From assembly GCA_035535035.1 (NCBI GenBank), contig DATLQW010000224.1, positions 1 through 64,000 on the forward strand: DNA of 64,000 nt, given 5' to 3'. This DNA comes from JASHVB01 sp035535035 (lineage in GTDB: Bacteria > Pseudomonadota > Alphaproteobacteria > Acetobacterales > Acetobacteraceae). This document shows, piece after piece, positions 1-7,485 of this stretch. Position numbers and translations under genes: made by a program. Position 1 is the first letter of the stretch. Each line of letters opens with the position of its first letter. Under the pieces are notes generated by a model. The model ran no database searches, was not told where the DNA came from, and saw only the letters and a program-made list of their open reading frames with translations.

Positions 1-454
1 GCCGCGGCAGGCCATGGCACCGTGATCGGCAGCCTATGCCTCCGCCACCGTCGTCCGGTCTTGCCGCTGCGTGCCTCGGCACGCCACGGAGAGCCCCTGT
101 CACCAACGCAACCGACGGCCCCAACCTTGCTCCGGATGACGCGGCCGATCGTCTCGAAAGCGCCACTCCCGGCCGCGATACGGCGGTCGTACTCCGCAGG
201 CCGCGCCGCGATGATCAGCCCAGGCACCGAGCGTCCTTGGTGAAATCTCCATAGCGCCTGTCCGCCGCCCAACGCCCCGCGTTCGTCCAACGGAGCTTCC
301 GCGGCGGCTTCGCGCCGCAGAAGCTCTTCATTCGTTGCTGGGCCGGTGTCGCGCTATCCCCGCCGCGTGGCACCCGCGATCCTCGGCTACGCGGCCCTGG
401 CGGCCGGCCATCGTCCGCCAATCCCCTGTCCGTCACCAGTTCGAGGCAACGACC
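1..454. other. No gene recognised
   Basis: Short open frames exist here on both strands (for example a + frame to about position 254), but none shows a recognisable domain, a good ribosome site or a conserved start. The stretch may be the leader of the rpiB-like gene or the tail of a gene that lies outside the window. I see no repeat or RNA gene in it. Confidence 0.4.
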
Positions 455-957
455 ATGAAAATCTCCGTCGGCGGCGACCATGCCAGCTTCCCGCTGAAGG
501 CGCCCGTGAGCTGAAGGCGACCGTGATCAGCGTGTGCAAGGAGCTCGGGCACGCGGTCACCGACCACGGCTGCCACGACGAAACTCCGGTCGATTTCCCC
601 GACATCACCCGCCAGGTCTGCGCCGACGTGGTGGCAGGCAAGGCCGAGCGCGCCATCCTGGTGTGCGGCACCGGCGTCGGGGCCTCGATCGCCGCCAACA
701 AGATCCCCGGCATCCGCGCCTCGATCGTGCATGATGGCCACATCGCCCACCAATGCGTGGAGCATGACGACGTGAACGTGATGTGCATCGGCGCCAAGAT
801 CGCCGGCCCCTGGCTGGCGGCGGATTTGGTGCGCGGCTACCTCGCCGCGACCTTCAGCACCGACGAGGATTGCCGCTGGCGGGTCGCCAAGCTGATGGAA
901 TTGGAGCGCTCCGGCACCACCAACGGCGCTGCCGGGCAAGGGAGCGCGGTGGCGTGA
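455..957 (+). pseudogene. rpiB: RpiB/LacA-family sugar-phosphate isomerase, frameshifted near the N-terminus
   Basis: The family interconverts ribose 5-phosphate and ribulose 5-phosphate in the cytoplasm. An ATG at 455 opens MKISVGGDHASFPLK, the classic RpiB start with its sugar-binding GGDHA, but that frame stops at about 514. The rest of the protein lies in the -1 frame: ELKATVISVCKELGH, then the active-site motif CGTGVGASIAANK, then the HDDVNVMCIGAK segment, ending at 955-957. Restoring one G in AAGGCGCC near 497-504 would join the frames as PLKGARELK and give about 168 residues, close to the family length. As written, no single frame makes a whole enzyme. It is either a real one-base deletion or a sequence error. 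A ribokinase follows, which fits a pentose pathway. Confidence 0.8.
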
Positions 958-1020
958 CGGTGGCCATCGGGTTAACCGCCCGGAAATCGCTCCAACCGCG
1001 GTGGGCACGATCACCCTGGT

Positions 1021-1080
1021 CGTCATCCGCGCGAAACCGGTGACCCATGCGGGAGCCGGGTCCCGGCTTGCGCGGGGACG
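1021..1080. repeat. REP-like imperfect palindrome
   Basis: In the gap between the isomerase and the ribokinase, CCGCGCGAAACCGG near 1027-1040 can pair imperfectly with CCGGCTTGCGCGG near 1062-1075. The ends (CGTCATCC and GGGGACG) resemble the edges of the larger palindrome at 61126-61186, so both may belong to one dispersed family. This is seen by eye only. Confidence 0.45.
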
Positions 1081-1135
1081 GCTGCGGCGATCTCACGGGA
1101 TTCGGTGAATTCCCGACAAACCCCTACGGAGGCGC

Positions 1136-2092
1136 ATGGCTGGTGAAACCAAGCCGATCCTGGTGATCGGCAGCCTGAACATGGATCTGGTCGTGCGCTG
1201 CGAGCGCCTGCCGGAACGCGGCCAGACGATCATGGGCCGCGACTTCTTCACCGCGCCGGGCGGCAAGGGCGGCAACCAGGCGGTGGCCGCGGCGCGGCTC
1301 GGTGCGCTGGTGAGCATGGCGGGCTGCGTCGGACGCGATGCGTTCGGCGAGGCGCTGGTCGCGGGCTTGCGCGACGCCGGTGTCCATGCCGGCGACGTGT
1401 TGCCGGTGGACCGCTCGACCGGCACGGCGCTGATCACCGTCGATGCGGCCGGCGCCAACACCATCGTGGTGATCTCCGGCGCCAACGCGGCCTGCGACGC
1501 GGCACTGGCGGATCGCGCCCTGGCGAACGCGGGTGGCCCTGGAATCCTGTTGCTGCAACACGAAATTCCTCCCGAAGCCAACGCCCGCGCGATGCAGGCG
1601 GCGCGGCAGGCCGGCTGGTTCGTCATGCTGAACCCCGCGCCGGCGCGCCCGATCCCCGCGGCGTTGCTGCCGCTCGTCGATCTCGTCACGCCGAACGAAA
1701 CCGAGGCCGCGACGATTGCCGGTCGCCCGGTCGCCGGCCGCGCCGATGCGCTGGCCGCCGCCCGGCGGATGCTGGCCATGGGCGCGCGCGGCGTTCTCGT
1801 CACGCTCGGCGGCGACGGTGCGATCTATTGCGATACGTCGCGCGCCTGGCATTGCCCGGCGGCTCCGGTCGAGGCGGTGGATACGACTGCGGCAGGCGAC
1901 GCCTATATCGGCGCCCTGGCCGTGGCGCTGGCAGAGCAGAGGCCACTGGAGGAGAGCCTCGGGTTTGCCGCCGCCGCGGCGGCGCTGGCGGTGACGCGGC
2001 TTGGGGCCCAGCCGTCGCTGGCGTCCCGCGCGGAACTTGCGGCGTTCGTTGCTCAACATGGCATGCCGGTCGCACAGGCGCTGGTTGGTTGA
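1136..2092 (+). CDS. rbsK: Ribokinase (PfkB family)
   Basis: This cytoplasmic kinase phosphorylates ribose, or a related sugar, at O-5 with ATP. The 318-residue length is normal for ribokinase. The N-terminus carries GSLNMDLVVRCERLPERGQT and the first PfkB signature APGGKGGNQAVAAARLG. A central NPAPARP and TPNETEA follow, and the C-terminus has the ATP/anion-hole motif DTTAAGDAYIGALA with the catalytic Asp. A Shine-Dalgarno sequence (ACGGAGG, 1126-1132) sits just upstream of the ATG. It follows the rpiB-like gene, so the pair would convert ribose to ribulose 5-phosphate. No ribose transporter is visible nearby, and another pentose or nucleoside sugar is possible. Confidence 0.9.
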   Translation: MAGETKPILVIGSLNMDLVVRCERLPERGQTIMGRDFFTAPGGKGGNQAVAAARLGALVSMAGCVGRDAFGEALVAGLRDAGVHAGDVLPVDRSTGTALITVDAAGANTIVVISGANAACDAALADRALANAGGPGILLLQHEIPPEANARAMQAARQAGWFVMLNPAPARPIPAALLPLVDLVTPNETEAATIAGRPVAGRADALAAARRMLAMGARGVLVTLGGDGAIYCDTSRAWHCPAAPVEAVDTTAAGDAYIGALAVALAEQRPLEESLGFAAAAAALAVTRLGAQPSLASRAELAAFVAQHGMPVAQALVG

Positions 2093-2234
2093 GCAGGGTC
2101 GAGCATGCGGCTTTCTCCGCCGCGGTTGTCGTCACGATCGGGGACGGTTGCGCGTACCGGTGCGCGGCCGTCGCACGGGCGGTCCGACAGGGCGATACGC
2201 GAGCTTCTCGCGAACCTGGCCTCCGCCGCGGCAC

Positions 2235-2263
2235 TTGACGCCCGCCACCCCGCCCGCGCATCT
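2235..2263 (+). promoter_or_regulatory. Possible sigma-70-type promoter of rnpB
   Basis: TTGACG at 2235-2240 is a good -35 element. A weak -10 (GCATCT at 2258-2263, spacing 17) would start transcription near 2270, exactly where the P1 helix of the RNase P RNA begins. The position is the main support, because the -10 itself is poor. Confidence 0.5.
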
Positions 2264-2270
2264 GTTCTTG

Positions 2271-2690
2271 CGCCAGACGGCTGGACGGCCGCTGTCGTCG
2301 CCCGTGCCTGATTCGGGGGACGGCGGAGGAAAGTCCGGGCTCCACGGGAATACGGTGCCGGCCAACCGCCGGCGGGGGCGACCCCAGGGACAGTGCCACA
2401 GAAAACAGACCGCCCACGCAAGGATCGCATGGAATCCCATGCGGCACCCCGCGGGCAAGGGCGAAACGGTGCGGCAAGAGCGCACCGCGCTCCTGGCAAC
2501 AGGGGCGGCAGGGTAAACCCCACCGGGAGCAAGACCGAATAGGGACGGCCGTGCCCGCAAGGGTGCAGGGGCATTTCCGCCTCGCCGTCCGGGTAGGTCG
2601 CGAGAGGCGCACCGCGAGGCGCGTCCCAGAGGAATGGTCGTCCCGCGCTGCGACAGCGCGGACAGAACCCGGCTTACAGGCCGTCTGGCG
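2271..2690 (+). ncRNA. rnpB: RNase P RNA (class A)
   Basis: This is the catalytic RNA that trims the 5' leader of tRNA precursors. The conserved core blocks appear in the right order: GAGGAAAGTCCGGGCTCCAC near 2330-2345, ACAGTGCCACAGAAAACAG near 2390, GGTGCGGCAAGAGCGCACC near 2468, the GGTAAACCCCACCGGGAGCAAG block near 2512, AGAGGAATG near 2630 and GACAGAACCCGGCTTACAGG near 2661-2680. The ends pair perfectly: GCCAGACGGC at 2272-2281 with GCCGTCTGGC at 2680-2689, forming helix P1. The length of about 420 nt is typical of alphaproteobacterial class A RNAs. Several short open frames overlap it and should not be annotated as genes. Confidence 0.96.
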
Positions 2691-2821
2691 CCGATTCCCG
2701 ATGCTGCATCGCCTGCTTTTGCGGACGATGCGGCACGAACAAAGCATGAATGTATAGAGATTTCAGAATACCCTTGGCCGGACTCGGAACAGTTTGGGTA
2801 AGCCGTTGACGAAACCACACA

Positions 2822-2842
2822 AATTCCGGTCCGCCCGGAATT
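2822..2842. repeat. Perfect 8-bp inverted repeat between rnpB and mraZ
   Basis: AATTCCGG at 2822-2829 and CCGGAATT at 2835-2842 form a perfect stem with a 5-base loop. There is no T run after it, so a classical terminator is unlikely. It lies 26 bp upstream of the MraZ boxes and could be a protein-binding palindrome. Confidence 0.5.
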
Positions 2843-2861
2843 GGATCCGAGGCAATTCCCT

Positions 2862-2901
2862 TTGACGCCCATGTTGGCCCATGCTATCCCATGCTTTCCC
2901 A
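2862..2901 (+). promoter_or_regulatory. dcw promoter overlapped by four MraZ boxes
   Basis: CCCA occurs at 2868, 2878, 2888 and 2898, exactly 10 bp apart (TGGG on the other strand). MraZ is known to bind direct repeats of TGGGN separated by 5 nt upstream of its own gene, so this is very probably its operator. A possible -35 (TTGACG, 2862-2867) and -10 (CTATCC or TATCCC near 2884-2890) lie within the boxes, so a bound MraZ ring would cover the promoter. The mraZ start is about 135 bp downstream. The boxes are clear; the promoter hexamers are inference. Confidence 0.75.
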
Positions 2902-3036
2902 GAATGACGCGGCGCGCCGTTCCGGGAACCGGCGGGACATGGCCAAACCGGCAGGCAGCCATTCCTGCTCCCGACACGGTGGCGGACCCTGCCCGACGCG
3001 CGCGAGGCATTGAACGGGAAAGGCGGCCCGCTTCGG

Positions 3037-3501
3037 ATGACCCACTTCCTGGGCACCCACCAGAACAAGCTGGACGCCAAGGGCCGTGTCTCGGTTCCCG
3101 CGCCGTTTCGCACTGCCCTGAAAGCCCGGGACGACACCAACGGCACGCATCTGGTGCTGCGTCCGTCGCATCAGCATCCCTGCATCGAGGCGTGGCCGAC
3201 GCCGGTGTTCGAGGCGCTTGCCGATCCGTTGAATCGGCTGGACCTGTTCAGCCAGGCCCACGACGACATGGCTGCCACGTTGTACGCCGACGCATTCCCG
3301 GTAGAGGCGGACAGGGAGGGGCGGATCGTGCTGCCGGATGACCTCGTCGCCTATGCCGGGCTGACCGATGCCGTCGTGTTCATGGGGCTCGGGCGGATCT
3401 TCCAGATCTGGGAGCCGGCCGCCGCCGAACGCCGCCGCGCCGAGGCGCGCGTGCGGGCGCGCGAGCATGGCCTCACCCTGCCTGGCGCGGCTGCGTCATG
3501 A
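3037..3501 (+). CDS. mraZ: Transcriptional regulator MraZ
   Basis: MraZ is the DNA-binding regulator that autoregulates the dcw cluster. It contains two SpoVT-AbrB-like repeats. The first repeat shows FLGTHQNKLDAKGRVSVPAPFR; the second shows ADREGRIVLPDDLVAYAGL followed by VVFMGLGRIFQIWEP. The second copy keeps the D-x-x-GR signature. An upstream TTG at 3010 would add nine residues, but the ATG at 3037 gives the usual family start and has GGAAAGGCGG 10 bases before it. The product is 154 residues, typical of the family. It is first in the cluster, overlaps rsmH by four bases (ATGA), and its expected binding boxes lie at 2868-2901. Confidence 0.94.
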   Translation: MTHFLGTHQNKLDAKGRVSVPAPFRTALKARDDTNGTHLVLRPSHQHPCIEAWPTPVFEALADPLNRLDLFSQAHDDMAATLYADAFPVEADREGRIVLPDDLVAYAGLTDAVVFMGLGRIFQIWEPAAAERRRAEARVRAREHGLTLPGAAAS

Positions 3502-4580
3502 CCGCGCATGCCGCAATGCGGATTCAGGCCGGACCCGTGGTGAACGGGCCCGCCGCGAATGAGTCCGGCGCGAATGGCCCCGGCGCGAATGGGTCCGGCG
3601 CGGACCGGCACGGTCCCAAGGGGCACGTCCCGGTTTTGCTGGCGGAAATGTTGCACGCCCTGGCGCCGCGCGACGGCGGGATCTACCTCGACGCCACGTT
3701 CGGCGGCGGCGGCCATGCGGAGGCGATCCTGCGCTCCGCCGCCTGCACGCTGTGGGCGATCGACCGCGATCCCGACGCCATCGCCCGCGGCGCCGGCCTG
3801 GCCGCCCGCTTCCCCGGCCGGCTGCACCTCATCGAAGGCTGCTTCGGCGACATGGTTTCCCTCCTCCAGGCCGGCGGCGTGCGTTTGCTCGATGGCGTGG
3901 TGCTGGATCTCGGAGTCTCGTCCTTCCAGCTCGACGAACCCTCGCGCGGCTTCTCGTTCAGGACCGAGGGGCCGCTGGATATGCGCATGGGAAAACATGG
4001 GACGACCGCGGCCGAGCTGGTCAATACCCTGCCGGAACATGAGCTTGCCGACCTGCTGTTCGCGTTCGGCGAGGAGCGCGCTTCCCGCCGCATCGCCCGC
4101 GCCATCGTGGCGGCCCGTGCCGAAACGGTCCCTGGGCGTGACAAGGGGATTGCCACGACCGGGCGGCTCGCATCGATCATCCGCGGCGTGCTTCCGGCGG
4201 ACCGTTCCGGCATCGACCCTGCCACCCGCAGCTTCCAGGCGCTGCGCATCCGGGTGAACGACGAACTCGGCGAGATCGAGCGCGCCCTGGCCGCCGCGGC
4301 GGACTTGCTGTTGCCCGGCGGCCGGCTGGTTGTGGTTGCGTTCCATTCGCTCGAGGACCGTATCGTCAAGCGCTTCATGATCGCCGCCGCCGGGCGCGCG
4401 CCGGCACCTTCGCGGCACGACCCGCGCGGCTTGCTCGCCGCCTCCCGCCCGCGTTTCCGCCTGCTGACGCCGCGCGCGCTGCGCCCCGGCAGCGCGGAGA
4501 CCCAACGCAATCCGCGGTCCCGCAGCGCCCGGTTGCGCGCCCTTGAACGCCTGCCCGCCGACGAAAGCCCCGCGTCATGA
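3498..4580 (+). CDS. rsmH: 16S rRNA (cytosine1402-N4)-methyltransferase RsmH
   Basis: RsmH methylates C1402 of 16S rRNA with S-adenosylmethionine. The SAM site is visible as LDATFGGGGHAEAIL. Further family blocks are LDLGVSSFQLDEPSRGFSF, GPLDMRM, RSFQALRIRVNDEL and VVAFHSLEDRIVKRF. The core starts only around residue 37 (HVPVLLAEML). Before it is a Gly/Asn/Ala-rich leader built from an imperfect repeat (NESGANGPGANGSGA), encoded by near-identical 15-base units at about 3558-3602. At 360 residues the protein is longer than the usual 310 or so, and the leader accounts for most of the excess. It overlaps mraZ and ftsL by four bases each. A later start cannot be excluded. Confidence 0.93.
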   Translation: MTAHAAMRIQAGPVVNGPAANESGANGPGANGSGADRHGPKGHVPVLLAEMLHALAPRDGGIYLDATFGGGGHAEAILRSAACTLWAIDRDPDAIARGAGLAARFPGRLHLIEGCFGDMVSLLQAGGVRLLDGVVLDLGVSSFQLDEPSRGFSFRTEGPLDMRMGKHGTTAAELVNTLPEHELADLLFAFGEERASRRIARAIVAARAETVPGRDKGIATTGRLASIIRGVLPADRSGIDPATRSFQALRIRVNDELGEIERALAAAADLLLPGGRLVVVAFHSLEDRIVKRFMIAAAGRAPAPSRHDPRGLLAASRPRFRLLTPRALRPGSAETQRNPRSRSARLRALERLPADESPAS

Positions 4581-5437
4581 TCCGCCCAGTCACCTGCCTT
4601 GCGGTATTGCTCGCCTGCGGGTCTGGCCTGTACCTGTATCAGTCGAAGCACCGGGTCAAAGTGCTCGACGACCAGATCGCGCAGACCGTGAAGGCGACCG
4701 ACGCGTTGCGCGAGCAGACGCGGATGTTGAGCGCGGAATGGACGCTGCTGAACGATCCGGAACGACTGCGCCAGCTCGCCAACCAGTTCCTCACCTTGCA
4801 AACCGTGGAACCCAGCCAGTTCACCAGCCTGGCCGACCTGGACAGCCGCCTGCCCATGCCGGTTCCGCCCGGGGCGCCGGGCGGAACCGGGGGCGCGACG
4901 GCGGCACCGCCCGGGCCGGTGCCGGTGGCCTCCGATGGTTCCACCCGGATCGGCGAGGACGCGGGCAAGCCGGCGAGTGCCGGGCTTGCCGAGGCGGCTC
5001 CGGCGGCCTCGCCGCAGGACGCCCCACCGCCGGCACAGGTGGGACCGCCGGCACAAGTGGGTTCGCCGCGGATTGCCATGGCCGCGGCCTTGCAGGCGCC
5101 GCATCCGGCGGAGCGCAAACCGCCGATGCCGCGAACCATGCAACCGCAGCCGCGTTTCGCCGCCGGCCAGCCGCGTCCGCCGGTGCGGCACGGCGCCGGG
5201 CCGCGGGGGATCGAACCGCGCAACCCGGAGCCGCGGCTCGCCGAGCAGCAGCCAATGGTCCCGGCGCGGCGCGGGTTCGCATTGGTGCGGCGCGTGTCCG
5301 TGCCGGAACCCCTGCCGCGAGCCGGCGGCTCATTGCTCGGCATGGCGCACGACATGGGGTCGCCGCCCGCACCGCTGCCGCTGCCGCGGCCGATGCCGGT
5401 GAGCGCGCCCCAATTGACCTACAGCGGCGGTGGCTGA
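4577..5437 (+). CDS. ftsL: Cell division protein FtsL with long Pro/Ala-rich tail
   Basis: FtsL is a small bitopic division protein that works with FtsB and FtsQ. The first 95 residues fit it well: a single N-terminal membrane segment (VTCLAVLLACGSGLYLYQSKH), a coiled-coil stretch (VKVLDDQIAQTVKATDALREQTRMLSAEWTLL in outline), then NDPERLRQLANQFLTLQTVEPSQF, a pattern common in alphaproteobacteria. After this comes an unusual tail of about 190 residues rich in proline, alanine and arginine (PPAQVGPPAQVGSP and similar), giving 286 residues instead of about 110-130. Identification relies on the N-terminal part and position: it overlaps rsmH by four bases and ends just before ftsI. Confidence 0.85.
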   Translation: MIRPVTCLAVLLACGSGLYLYQSKHRVKVLDDQIAQTVKATDALREQTRMLSAEWTLLNDPERLRQLANQFLTLQTVEPSQFTSLADLDSRLPMPVPPGAPGGTGGATAAPPGPVPVASDGSTRIGEDAGKPASAGLAEAAPAASPQDAPPPAQVGPPAQVGSPRIAMAAALQAPHPAERKPPMPRTMQPQPRFAAGQPRPPVRHGAGPRGIEPRNPEPRLAEQQPMVPARRGFALVRRVSVPEPLPRAGGSLLGMAHDMGSPPAPLPLPRPMPVSAPQLTYSGGG

Positions 5438-5438
5438 C

Positions 5439-7481
5439 ATGAGCGATCCGCACGATCTTCCGCCCGAGCCCGACTCGCCGCCGCGCAACGCCCATGGCTG
5501 GCCGGCACATCGCCGCGGGGCGGCGCGCGGCGATGCCGTGCCGCGCATGGAGCATGTGCGCGTCACCGAACCCGACCTGAAACGCCGCGCCGCGCTGGAA
5601 AAGACCCGCGGCCGGCTGGTGCTCGCCGCGGTTGGCTTCGTCGTGCTGTTTCTTGCCGTGGTCGCCAAGCTGGCCGACGCCACCATCCTCCAGCCGCTGA
5701 TGCCGCACCGGCCCGAGCGTCACATCGCCGCGCTGCTGGCGCCGCCGAAGCACGACGCCGCCGCCGGCCTGCCCGGACAACGCGCGGAGATCACCGACCG
5801 CAACGGGCAGATCCTGGCGATTTCGCTGCCGACCGTCGCGGTGTTCGCCGATCCGCGGCAGATCATCGACCCGGTGCAGGCGGCGAAGAAACTCAAGCAG
5901 GTGCTGCCGCGCCTCGACCTCGACATGGCGATCAAGCGCCTGTCCGAGAGCAACAGGCAGTTCGTCTATCTGGAGCGCGAGATCACGCCGCGCGAGGAAC
6001 TGGCGATCAACGCCCTGGGCATCCCCGGGATCGACTTCCAGCCGGGCGAGGAGCGCCACTATCCTATGGGCAACCTGGCGGCGCAGGTGCTCGGCGGCGT
6101 TGACGTGGACGAGCGTGGCGTTGCCGGCGTCGAGAAATACTTCGACAAGCGGCTGCGCACCGACCCCACGCCGCTGCGCCTGTCGTTCGACATCCGCGTC
6201 GAGGGCGTGGTGCGGGAGGAACTGGCCAAGGCGATGGACGAGTTCCAGGCGATCGGCGCCTGCGGCATCGTGATGGACGTGAACACCGGCGAAGTGCTGG
6301 CGATGGTCAGCCTGCCGGACTACGACGCCAACAAGTTCGGCACCGCGCCGGCGGACGCCAGGTTCAATCGCGCGGTGACCGGCATGTACGAGCCGGGCAG
6401 CATGTTCAAGCTGCAGACCGCGTCGATGGCCCTGAATTACGGCGTGGTGCATATCTGGGACGAGTTCGACGCGCTCCACCCGATCCATGTCGGCCGCTTC
6501 ACCATCACCGATTTCGAGGGCAAGCACCGCTGGCTCTATCTGCCGGAGGTGCTGGCCTACTCGTCCAACCTGGGTGCCTCGCACATCGCCCTGGATGTGG
6601 GCGCCGAGCGCCAGCGCGCCTGGCTGCGGATGATGGGGATGTTCAACCGCGTGCCGATCCAACTGCCGGAAGCCGGCCTGCCGCTGGTGCAGTCCGCCGC
6701 CGAATGGAAGCAAGCCACGACGATGACCGTGGGCTTCGGCCAGGGCATCTCGGTTTCGCCGCTGCACGTGGTGCGTGGCACCGCCGCCGTTGCCACCGGC
6801 ATCCTGGTGCGCCCGACCCTGCTGGCCATGCCGCCAGGCGAGGACACGCCGGCGGGCGCCGTGCGGGTGTTGCGGCCTTCCACCGTGGCGATCATGCGCG
6901 AGCTGATGCGCCTCGTGGTCACCAGCGGCTTCGGCAAGAAGGCCGAAGTGGCGGGCTACTATCCCGGCGGCAAGACCGGCACGTCGGAGAAGGTGGGCAA
7001 GCACGGCTACCACCGCGGCATGAAGGAGGACTTCAACGTCTCGGCGTTCACCAGCGTGTTTCCGATGAACGCGCCGCGCTACGCGGTTTACATCATGCTG
7101 GACGAGCCGCACGGCAACAAAAGCACCTACGGCTTCTCGACCGCCGGCTGGGTGTCGGCGCCGGCGGCCGGGCGGGTGATCGCGCGCATGGCGCCGATGA
7201 TGGGGATGCTGCCGGACCTCCAGGATGCGCCGGAGATCAACCAGGTGCTGTACATCCCGATGGAGCCGGCCCGTCCGCCGGGAGAGCCGGCGCTGCCGGT
7301 GGGGGTCTCGTTCCCCGAGGTTGCCGGCGCGGATTGGCACGTGCGGTCCGGCCTGCCGGTGCACGGCCTGTCGATTCCGCCGGCGCGCGTGCGGCCTGCC
7401 GCCCATTTCCAGCGGCATGAGGCAGCCCTGATCCGCGCACGCCGGACAGGGGTTGTGGAAGCCTCCGTTGCGGATCGCTGA
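5439..7481 (+). CDS. ftsI: Septal peptidoglycan transpeptidase FtsI (PBP3)
   Basis: FtsI crosslinks septal peptidoglycan. The short cytoplasmic N-terminus is followed by a membrane segment (LVLAAVGFVVLFLAVVAKL), a dimerisation domain with the tract AEITDRNGQILAISL, and the transpeptidase domain. All three catalytic motifs are present: SxxK as S321-M-F-K in EPGSMFK, SxN as S375-S-N377, and KTG at K512 in GGKTGTSEKV. A GTG at 5430 in frame would add MAD, but the ATG at 5439 sits just after the ftsL stop and is preferred. The 680-residue length is somewhat above average because of an extended N-terminus and a C-terminal segment after the catalytic domain. A class B PBP with FtsW downstream is the expected septal pair. 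Confidence 0.95.
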   Translation: MSDPHDLPPEPDSPPRNAHGWPAHRRGAARGDAVPRMEHVRVTEPDLKRRAALEKTRGRLVLAAVGFVVLFLAVVAKLADATILQPLMPHRPERHIAALLAPPKHDAAAGLPGQRAEITDRNGQILAISLPTVAVFADPRQIIDPVQAAKKLKQVLPRLDLDMAIKRLSESNRQFVYLEREITPREELAINALGIPGIDFQPGEERHYPMGNLAAQVLGGVDVDERGVAGVEKYFDKRLRTDPTPLRLSFDIRVEGVVREELAKAMDEFQAIGACGIVMDVNTGEVLAMVSLPDYDANKFGTAPADARFNRAVTGMYEPGSMFKLQTASMALNYGVVHIWDEFDALHPIHVGRFTITDFEGKHRWLYLPEVLAYSSNLGASHIALDVGAERQRAWLRMMGMFNRVPIQLPEAGLPLVQSAAEWKQATTMTVGFGQGISVSPLHVVRGTAAVATGILVRPTLLAMPPGEDTPAGAVRVLRPSTVAIMRELMRLVVTSGFGKKAEVAGYYPGGKTGTSEKVGKHGYHRGMKEDFNVSAFTSVFPMNAPRYAVYIMLDEPHGNKSTYGFSTAGWVSAPAAGRVIARMAPMMGMLPDLQDAPEINQVLYIPMEPARPPGEPALPVGVSFPEVAGADWHVRSGLPVHGLSIPPARVRPAAHFQRHEAALIRARRTGVVEASVADR

Positions 7482-7485
7482 GCTC

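Noticed and set aside
2132..3010. Long frames on both strands across rnpB
   Set aside because: The stretch is RNase P RNA by conserved core and paired ends; the frames are accidental.
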